From the NCBI GenBank assembly GCA_045124015.1, contig JBGVLA010000190.1, positions 1-6,052 on the forward strand: 6,052 bases of DNA, written 5' to 3'. The translations under genes were made by a program, and so were the position numbers. Source of the stretch: QALR01 sp045124015. Lineage in GTDB: Bacteria; Bacillota; Clostridia; Oscillospirales; CAG-272. Under the pieces are notes generated by a model, which was given only the letters and a program-made list of their open reading frames with translations, ran no database searches and was not told the origin of the DNA. Every line of letters starts with the position of its first letter. The first letter of the stretch is position 1. Shown one piece after another: positions 6,011-6,052 of the stretch.

Positions 6011-6039
6011 AGTATATCAAAGAAATCTGCACCTGTCAA
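6011..6039 (-). promoter_or_regulatory. Sigma-A promoter of the GH20 gene
   Basis: Read on the minus strand: -35 TTGACA (6039-6034), a 17-nt spacer ending in an extended -10 TGA, then -10 TATACT (6016-6011). Transcription should start near 6004, giving a leader of about 30 nt with a strong SD. A degenerate catabolite-repression-like element overlaps the start site (about 6012-5998). Confidence 0.82.
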
Positions 6040-6052
6040 GCAAGAATCCCAC

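Noticed and set aside
1..6052. CRISPR arrays, tRNA or rRNA genes, insertion sequences, phage attachment sites
   Set aside because: No regularly spaced repeats, cloverleaf patterns, transposase motifs or terminal inverted repeats were seen on either strand.

Overview
The window looks like chromosomal DNA from a spore-forming member of the Bacillota, most likely Clostridia. Three things support this: an 88-residue SpoIIID homologue, an AT-rich base composition with Gram-positive style GGAGG ribosome binding sites, and near-consensus vegetative promoters. I cannot name the genus. All calls come from reading motifs by eye; no database search was run.

Left part (1-3072, minus strand): a tightly packed surface-glycan operon. 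Its strong promoter at 3044-3072 (TTGACA, 17 bp, TATACT) drives a PLP-dependent sugar aminotransferase of the DegT/DnrJ/EryC1 family. Next comes a monotopic phosphoglycosyl transferase (PglC/WcaJ-type sugar transferase), and then an ATP-grasp ligase that runs off the left edge. The genes overlap by 1 and 4 bases (TAATG and ATGA), which suggests translational coupling. The likely logic is to make a nucleotide-activated amino sugar, load it as sugar phosphate onto undecaprenyl phosphate, and possibly modify the amino sugar by ATP-dependent ligation.

Middle (2943-3304): an AT-rich divergent intergenic region. Besides the leftward promoter it holds a rightward promoter with an extended -10 (3245-3273). 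The rightward promoter serves a second, shorter phosphoglycosyl transferase of 189 residues (3305-3874), so two different initiating transferases stand back to back.

Right-centre (3960-4321): a plausible sigma-E type promoter, then spoIIID with a probable TTG start, the mother-cell DNA-binding regulator of sporulation. A 13-bp hairpin terminator follows and can serve both spoIIID and the convergent gene.

Right part (4356-6039, minus strand): a single-gene unit with a consensus promoter, a strong ribosome binding site and a cytoplasmic GH20 beta-N-acetylhexosaminidase. The enzyme resembles pneumococcal GH20C but lacks the N-terminal domain usual in GH20 enzymes. It probably trims GlcNAc or GalNAc from imported oligosaccharides.

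The window is mostly recognisable families. The points most worth following are the aminotransferase/transferase/ATP-grasp operon, the paired transferases, and the short GH20.
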